Positions 24,085 to 32,249 of a stretch of 64,000 nt of DNA are shown here, in pieces. This DNA is from an uncultured Bacillota bacterium. GTDB lineage: Bacteria; Bacillota; Clostridia; Christensenellales; UBA1242. Location of the stretch: positions 1-64,000 of the forward strand of contig CAOJXO010000002.1 in assembly GCA_948465545.1 (NCBI GenBank), written 5' to 3'. The position numbers and the translations under genes are program-made. Under the pieces are notes generated by a model. That model saw only the letters and a program-made list of their open reading frames with translations. It had not been told where the DNA came from and did no database searches. The first letter of the stretch is position 1. Each line of letters starts with the position of its first letter.

Positions 24085-25842
24085 ATGAAAGAAAAAATTA
24101 TTGACAGCGAACTTGAAACCGCAAGACATTCTCTTGCCCACATCCTTGCAAAGGCAATCTGCGACCTTTATCCAGAAACAAAACTCACAATCGGCCCAGC
24201 GATTGATGACGGCTTTTATTATGATATTGACCTCAAACATAGCATTACACCAGATGAGTATAGTGAAATAGAAAAACGCATGACCGCCATTATCAACAAA
24301 GGGGAGAAGTTTACTAAGGTTGTTGTAAGCAAGGCAAAAGCCCTTGACCTTTTTAAAGATAATGAATATAAAACTGAAATTATAGAGGAACTTCCCGTTG
24401 GAGAAGAAGTATCTATTTATTATACTGGCGACGACTTTTTTGACCTTTGTCGTGGGCCTCACGTAGAAAGCACAAATAAACTTCAAAGTTATGGATTTAA
24501 GATTCACAGTGTGAATGGTGCATACTGGCGTGGAAGCGAAAAAAACAAAATGCTTCAACGTGTGTACGTATATGCATTTAAGACAAAGAAAGATCTTGCA
24601 GAACACATTCAGCGTGTGGAGGAGGCAAAACAACGCGACCACAGAAAACTTGGCAAGGATTTAAATATCTTTATGTTTGATGAACTTGTTGGAAAGGGAC
24701 TTCCTATGTGGCTTCCAAACGGCTTTACTTTGCGTAGACTTTTATCAGATTACATTATGGATAAAGAAATCGCCCAAGGTTATAAACATGTTATGACACC
24801 ATCACTTGGCAATGTTGAACTTTATAAAACTTCTGGTCACTGGGATCACTATAAAGATGATATGTTTCCTGCAATGGAGCGTGATGATGAAACTTATGTT
24901 CTTCGTCCTATGAACTGCCCACACCATATGGTTATGTTTAAAAGAAACCTACATTCTTATAAAGACCTTCCTATCAGGGTTGCAGAAATTGCAAACGATT
25001 TCAGATTTGAAGATAGCGGAAACCTTTGTGGTCTTGAAAGGGCAAGGGCATTCACTCAAAACGATAGCCACATCTTCTGCCGTCCAGACCAAATTGCAGA
25101 TGAGATAAGAGGGGTTATCAATCTTATCCTTGATGTTTATAAAGATTTTGGTTTTAAGAATTATACACTTCGTCTTTCACTTCGTGATAAAAACAATGTT
25201 GAAAAATACTTTGGAAATGATGACCTTTGGGTTAAGAGTGAAAACTCACTTAGAGAGATTATTAAATCTACTGGTGCAAACTACTATGAGGCAGAGGGCG
25301 AGGCAGCATTCTATGGTCCAAAGATTGACGTGCAAGTGGAAAGTGCTCTTGGCCATGACGTAACACTTTCTACCATCCAACTTGACTATCAACTTCCTGA
25401 AAAGTTTGAACTTGAATATATTGATGAAAACAGTCAAAAGGTTCGTCCTGTTGTTATTCATAGGGCAATACTTGGCTCTCTTGACAGATTCGTTGCATTC
25501 TTACTTGAAGAAACAAAAGGACTTCTTCCACTTTGGCTTGCACCAGAGCAGGTGAGGGTACTTACCTTAACTGATAGAAATAATAGTTACGCCGAAAGCA
25601 TTTATAGCGTACTTGTTAAACAAGGGCTTCGCACTTCACTTGACGACAGAAACGAAAAGGTTGGGTATAAGATCCGCGAGGCTATGTCGCTTAAAATTCC
25701 TTATCTTATCATTGTTGGTGATGAGGAAGAAAAGAATGGCACAATCTCTATTCGTGGACGTGGGTTTGAGAATAAGAGCGGGCTTAATTTACAAGATTTT
25801 GTCGAAAGACTTGAAAATGAAATTAAAACTAAGAAAATTTAA
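24085..25842 (+). CDS. thrS: Threonyl-tRNA synthetase (no TGS domain)
   Basis: It charges tRNA-Thr. At 585 residues it is shorter than the usual 635-645 because the N-terminal TGS domain is missing. The protein opens directly with the editing domain (H-S-L-A-H at about 14-18 and R-G-P-H-V near 127). The class II core follows, with R-P-M-N-C-P-H-H-M (zinc Cys and His), H-I-F-C and the R-A-I-L-G-S-L-D-R motif 3, then the anticodon-binding domain from about 480. GAAGGAGA precedes the ATG. Expression is set by the T-box upstream. Confidence 0.97.
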   Translation: MKEKIIDSELETARHSLAHILAKAICDLYPETKLTIGPAIDDGFYYDIDLKHSITPDEYSEIEKRMTAIINKGEKFTKVVVSKAKALDLFKDNEYKTEIIEELPVGEEVSIYYTGDDFFDLCRGPHVESTNKLQSYGFKIHSVNGAYWRGSEKNKMLQRVYVYAFKTKKDLAEHIQRVEEAKQRDHRKLGKDLNIFMFDELVGKGLPMWLPNGFTLRRLLSDYIMDKEIAQGYKHVMTPSLGNVELYKTSGHWDHYKDDMFPAMERDDETYVLRPMNCPHHMVMFKRNLHSYKDLPIRVAEIANDFRFEDSGNLCGLERARAFTQNDSHIFCRPDQIADEIRGVINLILDVYKDFGFKNYTLRLSLRDKNNVEKYFGNDDLWVKSENSLREIIKSTGANYYEAEGEAAFYGPKIDVQVESALGHDVTLSTIQLDYQLPEKFELEYIDENSQKVRPVVIHRAILGSLDRFVAFLLEETKGLLPLWLAPEQVRVLTLTDRNNSYAESIYSVLVKQGLRTSLDDRNEKVGYKIREAMSLKIPYLIIVGDEEEKNGTISIRGRGFENKSGLNLQDFVERLENEIKTKKI

Positions 25843-25894
25843 TACAAATTCGTTTTGTGAATTTTAATTTTTATGTTAATATATGGAGGTAACA

Positions 25895-25975
25895 ATGACA
25901 TTTGATGGAATAATGCTGGTATTTTGTATCCTGTTCTTCTTATTTATTTTCATCTTTGTCTTAATGAAAAAATAG
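25895..25975 (+). CDS. 26-aa single-span membrane peptide upstream of yajC
   Basis: A clear ribosome binding site (TGGAGGTAAC) precedes an ATG. The peptide M-T-F-D-G-I-M-L-V-F-C is followed by a run of Leu, Phe and Ile and ends L-M-K-K, i.e. one transmembrane helix with a positive C-terminal end. The stop TAG merges with the Shine-Dalgarno of yajC (TAGGAGG), so translation is likely coupled. The position suggests an accessory to YajC-SecDF, but that is inference only. Confidence 0.6.
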   Translation: MTFDGIMLVFCILFFLFIFIFVLMKK

Positions 25976-25984
25976 GAGGTTATC

Positions 25985-26452
25985 ATGGACGTTACACAAT
26001 GGATTTTAATTGGATTTATCGTTTTACTTGTTATTGCATATCCAATCTTAGTCAGCAGCAGAAACAAGAAAGAAAATCAAAAAATGCAGGAACAAACTAA
26101 TTCGCTTAAACGTGGCGATAAGGTTTTAACTACAAGCGGTGTTTATGGCACTATTGTAGATCTTGAAATGGCTGATGACAAAAAGGTTGTTACCATTGAA
26201 ACTGGTACTGGCAAATACAAGAGTTATGTTTCTGTTGATGCTTATGCAATTTACAGCGTAATCAAGGATCAGCCTGCAAAAGCACCTGAGGTTAAAGCAG
26301 ATGCAGCAGTTCCAGCAGTAGAAGTTAAGGACGCTAAAAAAACAGATAAGAAAGAAGAAGCACCTAAAACTGTTGAAACCAAAGACGATACAGCAATCAA
26401 AATTGAAGAACAAATCAATGGCAAAAAATCACGTAAAAAGAAGGGTGAATAA
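25985..26452 (+). CDS. yajC: Preprotein translocase subunit YajC
   Basis: YajC is the small partner of SecDF in Sec protein export. One N-terminal transmembrane helix (about 6-22, W-I-L-I-G-F-I-V-L-L-V-I-A-Y-P-I-L) is followed by the conserved L-K-R-G-D-K-V-L-T-T-S-G-V-Y-G-T-I segment near 42-58. The C-terminal half (about 95-155) is a charged Lys/Glu/Ala-rich extension not needed by the family. secD and secF follow after one membrane-protein gene. Confidence 0.95.
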   Translation: MDVTQWILIGFIVLLVIAYPILVSSRNKKENQKMQEQTNSLKRGDKVLTTSGVYGTIVDLEMADDKKVVTIETGTGKYKSYVSVDAYAIYSVIKDQPAKAPEVKADAAVPAVEVKDAKKTDKKEEAPKTVETKDDTAIKIEEQINGKKSRKKKGE

Positions 26453-26477
26453 AAAAGTGGCAGACAGCCACTTTTTT
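26451..26477 (+). terminator. Terminator after yajC
   Basis: AAAAAAGTGGC (26451-26461) pairs with GCCACTTTTTT (26467-26477) across a 5-nt loop. Confidence 0.92.
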
Positions 26478-26562
26478 ATTGTTCTAACATTACAATATAA
26501 AAGTTCTATAAATAAAACTCCTTTCATAAATTAAAGTATAAAAACTTTAAAAGGAGTCAATT

Positions 26563-26985
26563 ATGAAAATGAAAGCCAAAGTTAGATCGGTAGACTCATC
26601 TAAGCCTAAAAACAAACTGCTTCTCTCGGTATTAAAGGGGAGTTTGGTTAGCCTTTGTTTTTCTCTTGTTGGGATTCTCATCTTTGCATTTATTCTTAAA
26701 TTTACCAACATCTCTGACAGTGTGATTAATCCTGTTAATCAGGTAATCAAGGCAGCAAGTGTGCTTCTTGGCGTGTTTATCGGTCTGAAAAAAGAAAAAG
26801 AAATGGGGCTTGTAAGCGGACTGTTAATCGGACTTATCTATACTGTTGTGGCATTCTTAGTATTTTCAATCCTAGACGGCTGTTTCGTTTTTGATAGAAC
26901 TCTTCTAAATGATATCTTTTTTGGTTGCATTACAGGTTCTAATTGTGGTATTATCTGTGTTAATATCAAAAAAAGTTCGGTCTAA
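26563..26985 (+). CDS. TIGR04086-type (YrzE-like) membrane protein
   Basis: This 140-residue protein has four hydrophobic segments (about 21-47, 58-76, 80-104 and 115-135) and matches in layout the TIGR04086/YrzE membrane proteins often found beside yajC and secDF in Firmicutes. The function is unknown. AAAAGGAG precedes the ATG. It sits between the terminator of yajC and the promoter of secD, so it is probably a single-gene transcript. Confidence 0.65.
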   Translation: MKMKAKVRSVDSSKPKNKLLLSVLKGSLVSLCFSLVGILIFAFILKFTNISDSVINPVNQVIKAASVLLGVFIGLKKEKEMGLVSGLLIGLIYTVVAFLVFSILDGCFVFDRTLLNDIFFGCITGSNCGIICVNIKKSSV

Positions 26986-26998
26986 ACTGAAAAAATGT

Positions 26999-27027
26999 TT
27001 GACATATTGCCCTTTATTCTTTATACT
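26999..27027 (+). promoter_or_regulatory. Promoter of secD-secF
   Basis: TTGACA (26999-27004), 17-bp spacer, TATACT (27022-27027): near-consensus. Confidence 0.87.
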
Positions 27028-27043
27028 TAGTTGGTAAGAAAAT

Positions 27044-27074
27044 TTGCAATCTTTTTGCACTTGCAAAGATGCAA
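27044..27074 (+). promoter_or_regulatory. Leader hairpin of secDF
   Basis: TTGCAATCTTT (27044-27054) pairs with AAAGATGCAA (27065-27074) with one bulged A. The hairpin lies in the 5' untranslated region without a T-run, so it is more likely an mRNA-stability or regulatory element than a terminator. Confidence 0.4.
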
Positions 27075-27119
27075 CTTTTGTTTTATTACTACTTTGGCAA
27101 AGATTAAAAGGGTTTTTTA

Positions 27120-28541
27120 ATGACTAAAAAGCGTTCAATCTGGAAATTTGTTTTACTTTCTATTGTTGCAGTTATAGGAATAGTACTTTCTGTATGTCCT
27201 ATTCCTGTTCCATTCACAAATTATACTTATAATGGCTTTGCAAACTCAATCTCACTTGGGCTTGACCTTGCAGGCGGACTTTCTGTTGTCTATGAGTGTG
27301 ACGCGACAGAAAATACCCAAGATTTAAACAGTGCAATAAGTGCAACAGAAGCAAGACTTAAAGAAATTTTATATAACGAAGGTTATTCTGAATCAACGGT
27401 AGCCAGACAAGGCTCTAATCGTATTAGAATTGAAGTGCCATCAGCAAAAGATACTGATGAAATCTTCTCATTCCTTGAAAATCCTAAAACTTTATACATG
27501 ACTCTTGAAAAGGCAAACGGAACAAACAGCCCTGAGGTGTTTATTACTGGTTACGATGTCGCTAATGTTTATGCTACTTATCAAAATAATGAAAATAATG
27601 AACTTCAACATGGTGTTGTAATCCAATTTACTGATGAGGGAAAAACTAAATTTGCAAACCTTACACAAATGGCTGCAAATAATACTGCACCTGCATCTGA
27701 AAACCTTATCCATATTTATTTAGGGGAGGTTAAGGGTGATCCTTGGGGTTCTCTTACTTGTAAAAGCCAAATCACAGATGGCTCTACATTCATTTCTGGT
27801 GAAGGACTTAATGATAAAGAGAGTGCAAAACGATATGCACTTAACATCATGAGTGGTGCATTTAGTGTTAAACTGACATTAATTGAAAATAGTGTAATTT
27901 CTGCAACACTCGGCCGTGACGCACTTCTTTACGGAATTATTGCTGGTGCGGTGGCAATCGTACTTGTTATGGCAATCATGTGGTGGAGATATGGTGACTT
28001 TGGTCTTCTCGCAAATTTCGCCCTTGTATTCTACATGATTTTAATGCTCTTCTTCTTACAAGCAATTCCTTTCGTTCAATTAACATTACCGGGTATTGCA
28101 GGTATCATCCTCAGCCTTGGTATGGCGGTTGACGGAAATATTATTATCTTTGAGCGTATCAAAGAAGAATATGCAAGTGGTAAGAAAATGCACCTTGCTG
28201 TTAAGAGCGGTTTCAAACGTGCTTTCTGGCCTATCTTCGACTCAAATATTACAACAGTATTCACATCAATCATCCTTTACATTTTAGGCACTTCTGCAAT
28301 TAAGGGATTTGCAATAACTCTGCTTCTTGGTATCCTTCTTTCAATGTTTACAAGTTTGGTTATTACAAGATTCCTTGTAAAATCATATCTTCCACTTAAC
28401 AGCACAAAACCACACAAAGCAAGACTATATCGTGACGAAAATGTTGTTGAAATTAAAGAGGAAGATTCAAATGTTGCCTCTAATGACGTAAGCGAAAAAC
28501 CTGCCGAAATTGTAGTGGAGGGAGGTGAGAACAATGACTAA
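27120..28541 (+). CDS. secD: Protein translocase subunit SecD
   Basis: SecD uses the proton gradient with SecF to help pull exported proteins across the membrane. The 473 residues have a first transmembrane helix (about 8-27), the conserved L-G-L-D-L-A-G-G-L segment at about 47-55, a periplasm-type domain, and a C-terminal block of five helices with G-M-A-V-D-G-N-I-I-I-F-E-R near 342-354. The C-terminal 40 residues are acidic. The gene overlaps the region just before the secF start. Confidence 0.97.
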   Translation: MTKKRSIWKFVLLSIVAVIGIVLSVCPIPVPFTNYTYNGFANSISLGLDLAGGLSVVYECDATENTQDLNSAISATEARLKEILYNEGYSESTVARQGSNRIRIEVPSAKDTDEIFSFLENPKTLYMTLEKANGTNSPEVFITGYDVANVYATYQNNENNELQHGVVIQFTDEGKTKFANLTQMAANNTAPASENLIHIYLGEVKGDPWGSLTCKSQITDGSTFISGEGLNDKESAKRYALNIMSGAFSVKLTLIENSVISATLGRDALLYGIIAGAVAIVLVMAIMWWRYGDFGLLANFALVFYMILMLFFLQAIPFVQLTLPGIAGIILSLGMAVDGNIIIFERIKEEYASGKKMHLAVKSGFKRAFWPIFDSNITTVFTSIILYILGTSAIKGFAITLLLGILLSMFTSLVITRFLVKSYLPLNSTKPHKARLYRDENVVEIKEEDSNVASNDVSEKPAEIVVEGGENND

Positions 28542-29607
28542 GAATAAAAAATTCAATCCAAACAAGTTCTCAATGGATAAAATAATAAGCAACTCTAAAT
28601 TTAACTATTGTAAAAACTTAAAATGGTTTTTAATTGCTCCTATCGTTATTATTGTTGTAGGATTAATCCTTCTCTTCACAGTAGGATTCAACCTTGGTCT
28701 TGATTTTACTGGTGGCTCAGTAATCAAGGTATATGCAAACAGCGAAGGTATTATTGAAAACTGCGAACAATATGATGTTAATGATAATACTGACTTCAAT
28801 GCTATGCGAAATAAGATTGAAGAGGTTTTAAATCAGTACAATCTTTCAATCAACACATTCCGTACCACCACTATGGATATAGAGGGGGTTATAACAAAAG
28901 GACAAGCGGTTGAGGTTAGATATCAAAATATTGATGGTGCAACTGGAACTGAAATTGCTGAAACAAATAAAGAGATTAGGACAAAACTGCAAGATGTTTT
29001 TGGATACAAAGAAATTTCTGTTACTGAAAACTATTCTTATGCAATTTCTGCACCAGAGGTTGTTACTGCAACAGCAAGCAGTGAACTTCTTATGAACGCG
29101 TTTATTGCAATGCTTGTTGCTATGGTGTTAATTCTTATTTATGTTGCATTTAGATTTGAAATTACAAGCGGTCTTGCGGCAGTACTTGCACTTTTCCATG
29201 ACCTTCTTGTTATGACAAGTTTAGTGCTTATATTTAGAATTACAATCAACAGTTCTTTTGTTGCTGCACTTGTTACTATACTTGGCTACTCAATCAATAA
29301 TACTATTATCATCTTTGACAGAATCCGTGAAAATACACGAAATGGTAAGTTTGAAAAATCAAGTAATACTGAAGTTGCAAATGCATCAGTTAAACAAACA
29401 ATGTCAAGATCTATCCTTACAACCCTTACCACTTTCATTACTATTGCCATGGTTGCAATAATAGGGGTAAGTGATATTCGTGAATTTGCAGTACCTATCC
29501 TTGTTGGAATACTTGCAGGTTTTTACTCTTCAGTATTCATCACACCAGGGCTATGGGCAATTGCATATAGAAAACCTAAAAAGAATAAGAAAAAAGCAAC
29601 AGTTTAA
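28534..29607 (+). CDS. secF: Protein translocase subunit SecF
   Basis: This is the partner of SecD. The 357-residue protein has an N-terminal helix (about 29-50), the G-F-N-L-G-L-D-F-T-G-G-S motif at about 52-63, and the C-terminal helix bundle with T-I-L-G-Y-S-I-N-N-T-I-I-I-F-D-R-I-R-E-N near 247-266. I use the ATG at 28534 because GGAGGTGA precedes it; an upstream in-frame GTG at 28525 overlaps that site. The gene overlaps the last 8 nt of secD and ends in a terminator. Confidence 0.97.
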   Translation: MTKNKKFNPNKFSMDKIISNSKFNYCKNLKWFLIAPIVIIVVGLILLFTVGFNLGLDFTGGSVIKVYANSEGIIENCEQYDVNDNTDFNAMRNKIEEVLNQYNLSINTFRTTTMDIEGVITKGQAVEVRYQNIDGATGTEIAETNKEIRTKLQDVFGYKEISVTENYSYAISAPEVVTATASSELLMNAFIAMLVAMVLILIYVAFRFEITSGLAAVLALFHDLLVMTSLVLIFRITINSSFVAALVTILGYSINNTIIIFDRIRENTRNGKFEKSSNTEVANASVKQTMSRSILTTLTTFITIAMVAIIGVSDIREFAVPILVGILAGFYSSVFITPGLWAIAYRKPKKNKKKATV

Positions 29608-29620
29608 CTGTTGTTTTTTT
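29597..29620 (+). terminator. Terminator of secDF
   Basis: CAACAGT (29597-29603) pairs with ACTGTTG (29607-29613) and is followed by seven T. The stem includes the secF stop codon. Confidence 0.9.
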
Positions 29621-29657
29621 ATGTTAAAAGTTGATTGAAACATTTTTTAATTTGCTA

Positions 29658-29685
29658 TTGACAAAATTGAATTTTATGATAAAAT
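29658..29685 (+). promoter_or_regulatory. Promoter of the gene at 29709
   Basis: TTGACA (29658-29663), 16-bp spacer, TAAAAT (29680-29685). Confidence 0.75.
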
Positions 29686-29708
29686 ACAATTATGGGGAGT
29701 TATTGATT

Positions 29709-30095
29709 ATGATAATTATATTAAAAGATAAAGAAAAAAAGTTAAAATATATCAATAGTGAGGAAAAAATTGAAAAAGTTTTAAGACCAATAATTGAATG
29801 TGATATTGGAATAGTGAAGCTTTGGACTCAAATGGAACATATAGATAATGCTTATGAGTTTACAATACATCACAATAATAACCAAGTGGATATCCTTCGT
29901 GTAGAAAATGATTTTGAAGTCTTGGAATGTGGCGAGGTCGATCTTCAAAGAACGAAAGCATTAAGATGTGCTTTGGCTAAAGAATGTGGCGAACAATATC
30001 TTTCTGATTTGCATGAATTTCTTATTGCAAAAGCAGATGAAGAAGTTGAAGAACTTAAAGAATTAGTGGATTCAAGCCAAACTGAGAATACATAA
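29709..30095 (+). CDS. Hypothetical protein (128 aa)
   Basis: I do not recognise this small cytoplasmic protein. The first half is mixed beta/charged, the second half (about 77-128) is helical and acidic, ending E-E-V-E-E-L-K-E-L-V-D-S. GGGGAG lies 11 nt before the ATG and 5 nt before an in-frame TTG at 29703, so the true start could be either. It has its own promoter and a terminator shared with the convergent ABC exporter gene. Confidence 0.65.
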   Translation: MIIILKDKEKKLKYINSEEKIEKVLRPIIECDIGIVKLWTQMEHIDNAYEFTIHHNNNQVDILRVENDFEVLECGEVDLQRTKALRCALAKECGEQYLSDLHEFLIAKADEEVEELKELVDSSQTENT

Positions 30096-30103
30096 AAAAT
30101 AAC

Positions 30104-30131
30104 AAAAAAGCAACTGTTTAGTTGCTTTTTT
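30104..30131. terminator. Bidirectional terminator
   Basis: AAAAAAGCAACT (30104-30115) pairs with AGTTGCTTTTTT (30120-30131) between two convergent genes. Confidence 0.9.
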
Positions 30132-30175
30132 TGTGGTTTAGTCACTTTCTTATTAAAGATATATTCTTTATGCCC

Positions 30176-31945
30176 TTAAATTTCTGCTTTGTAAAAGTTT
30201 TTATATTCTTTGCAGTTTTCCATTAAGTATTGATGAGTACCACGTTTTGCCACCTTACCATTTTTAATAAACAATATTTCATCTGCATCAATAATTGTTG
30301 AAAGGCGATGGGCGATTATAATTACTGTACGAGAGCCTGACAAGGAAGCAATCACATTTTTAATCTTTTCTTGGTTTTCGTTATCAAGCGAACTTGTTGC
30401 TTCATCTAAAATTAGTATAGGGGAGGCAACAAGCAATCCTCTTGCAATAGCAAGCCTTTGCTTTTGTCCGCCTGAAAGAACAATTCCATTCTCGCCAAGT
30501 TTAGTATCAAGTCCATCTTTCTGCGAAGTAATAAAGTCGTACAATTGTGCTTTTGTAAATGCGTCAATAATCTCTTCTTCGGTGGCATCTGGTTTTACAA
30601 TAGTTAAGTTTTCACGGAAGGTCATATTGAAAATATATGGGTCTTGTGGAACAACAGTAATAAGTTTACGTAGGCTTTCACGGCTTAAATCTTTTATATT
30701 TGTACCTGCAACAATAACCTCACCATCGCTTACATCGTACATCTTTGAAAGGAGTCTTATTATTGTACTTTTACCCGCTCCGCTTTCGCCAGCAATACCA
30801 ATAGTGGTGTTTTCTTTTATTTTAAATGAAATATTTTTAAGCACCTCGTCATCTTTATAAGCAAATGTAACATTCTTAAACTGTACGTCTTTTTTCTTGG
30901 TTAAATCAACTTCAATATCACCAAATTTTTCAAATCCAAACTCATATCCACTTAACACTTGATTAATTCGATAGGCATCATATTCTATATCTTTAAAGGT
31001 GTTTATCATATTCGTAATATATACACCTACACCCATCACTCTTCCATAGAAATTGTAAACGGTTAAAGCGGTTATTGCTGTAACATTATCAATATAGATT
31101 AAATAGACCATAAGTGCAATAAAACCAAACTGTACTATGTAATAAACAAATCGCTCTAAATAAAATAATGAATTTATCTTTCGCTGATTCTTGTATTCAA
31201 GATTAGAAATTTCCCATTTCATTTCTGCATTCTTTGCATATACTTCATCAGTTATTCTTGACGATTTGATATCTCTAATTCCACGTAAAGTTTCATTTGT
31301 AAAACTTGAAACCACATCTGCTTTTTCATTGATTATCTTGTTGTTTTTTATACGAACCTTAGTTCTAATTGCATGTATTATAAATCGAATAATAAGTGCA
31401 ATACAAATATAGATTCCAAGATATATATTCAAGAAAAACGAAAATCCTATAAAGAATATATTCCCTAAAATTTCTATTATGTTTTGGAAAATAGAAACAA
31501 AATTTCTTGCATACGAACCTGCATTGCCATTGATAATTCTAAGGAAGAATCCCGAATTTGATTTATCAAAGTTCTGCATTTTCAATGTTAGTGAACTATC
31601 TAACAAACGCATGCGAATATCATAACCCACTTTTTGCACAAGTCTATTTATAACAAAAGACCAGTTAAGCCAATTAAATATTTGATTAAGTAAACTCCCT
31701 CCAATCATTACTGCACCAAAAATAAGGATATTTGTAATTTCTGAGGCGGTGAGGGAAGCGATAAACTTTGCACTATATATAGGCACTACAATACTTACTC
31801 CAAGCGACAAACACATAATAAGTATTGCTGAAAGTGTTAATGCCCAATATGGCTTAAAAAATGATAGCAGGCTAACAAAATTTTTAAGGCCTTTTGTGCC
31901 ATCGCCATACACCTTATATTCTTTTTCTTGCTTTTGTTTACCCAT
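30176..31945 (-). CDS. ABC exporter (fused permease and ATPase)
   Basis: This half-size ABC transporter (589 residues) should work as a homodimer. Residues about 25-315 form the type I exporter membrane domain. Residues 355-585 form the ATPase, with Walker A G-E-S-G-A-G-K-S-T, signature L-S-G-G-Q-K-Q-R-L-A-I-A-R-G, Walker B I-L-I-L-D-E-A-T-S-S-L-D and the H-loop I-A-H-R-L-S-T. The substrate is unknown: no peptidase domain, maturation gene or precursor lies nearby. The start is the ATG at 31945 with AAAGGAG 5 nt upstream. Its promoter contains a G8 tract, so expression may be phase-variable. Confidence 0.9.
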   Translation of the reverse strand: MGKQKQEKEYKVYGDGTKGLKNFVSLLSFFKPYWALTLSAILIMCLSLGVSIVVPIYSAKFIASLTASEITNILIFGAVMIGGSLLNQIFNWLNWSFVINRLVQKVGYDIRMRLLDSSLTLKMQNFDKSNSGFFLRIINGNAGSYARNFVSIFQNIIEILGNIFFIGFSFFLNIYLGIYICIALIIRFIIHAIRTKVRIKNNKIINEKADVVSSFTNETLRGIRDIKSSRITDEVYAKNAEMKWEISNLEYKNQRKINSLFYLERFVYYIVQFGFIALMVYLIYIDNVTAITALTVYNFYGRVMGVGVYITNMINTFKDIEYDAYRINQVLSGYEFGFEKFGDIEVDLTKKKDVQFKNVTFAYKDDEVLKNISFKIKENTTIGIAGESGAGKSTIIRLLSKMYDVSDGEVIVAGTNIKDLSRESLRKLITVVPQDPYIFNMTFRENLTIVKPDATEEEIIDAFTKAQLYDFITSQKDGLDTKLGENGIVLSGGQKQRLAIARGLLVASPILILDEATSSLDNENQEKIKNVIASLSGSRTVIIIAHRLSTIIDADEILFIKNGKVAKRGTHQYLMENCKEYKNFYKAEI

Positions 31946-31974
31946 AATTTCTCCTTTATAAATAGACAAGGTCT

Positions 31975-32001
31975 ATTATACCCCCCCCGCAAAATTGTCA
32001 A
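31975..32001 (-). promoter_or_regulatory. Promoter of the ABC exporter with a G8 tract in the spacer
   Basis: On the minus strand, TTGACA (32001-31996) and TATAAT (31980-31975) are both perfect consensus boxes, but the spacer is 15 bp and 8 of those are consecutive G (plus-strand C at 31981-31988). A change in tract length would move the boxes towards or away from the optimal 17-bp spacing. Confidence 0.8.
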
Positions 32002-32046
32002 GGATAAACTATAGAAAAAATAATGTTTTTTGTTAGGTAAAAATGC

Positions 32047-32075
32047 TTGCTTTTTTTTGTTAAATATGTTATACA
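32047..32075 (+). promoter_or_regulatory. Promoter of rpsB-tsf
   Basis: TTGCTT (32047-32052), 17-bp spacer, TATACA (32070-32075). It is divergent from the ABC exporter promoter. Confidence 0.55.
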
Positions 32076-32079
32076 TAAT

Positions 32080-32249
32080 CTTGTCATTGGACAATTTGCA
32101 CTCATAGTACATTTGCAAAGCCGTTGCCTAAGACGGGTGGAAATGCTAAAAAATCAATTTCCATTCCAAAAAGGCGGATTATCCGCCTTGGGGTTGCTTT
32201 CAGAGTTAAAACTATGGGGAAGGACAAAAACAAAAGGAGGAAAATAAAA
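32080..32249 (+). promoter_or_regulatory. Structured leader of rpsB
   Basis: The leader of about 170 nt contains a strong hairpin, GGCGGAT (32173-32179) with ATCCGCC (32181-32187), extended by flanking AA/TT, plus possible weaker stems around ACGGGTGG and CAGAG. It has no T-run. A structured leader suits autogenous control by S2, but I cannot match it to a known motif by eye. The 304-nt gap between the exporter and rpsB holds only the two promoters and this leader. Confidence 0.45.

Noticed and set aside
24061..24642. Minus-strand 193-codon open frame at the thrS start
   Set aside because: Antisense to the thrS editing domain; reads through the T-box terminator and has no ribosome binding site.
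32173..32187. GC-rich hairpin as a terminator before rpsB
   Set aside because: No T-run follows, and rpsB would have no other promoter downstream.
32124..32249. N-terminal extension of S2
   Set aside because: The frame is open upstream, but AAAGGAGG and the conserved N-terminus at 32250 fix the start; the upstream stretch is leader RNA.
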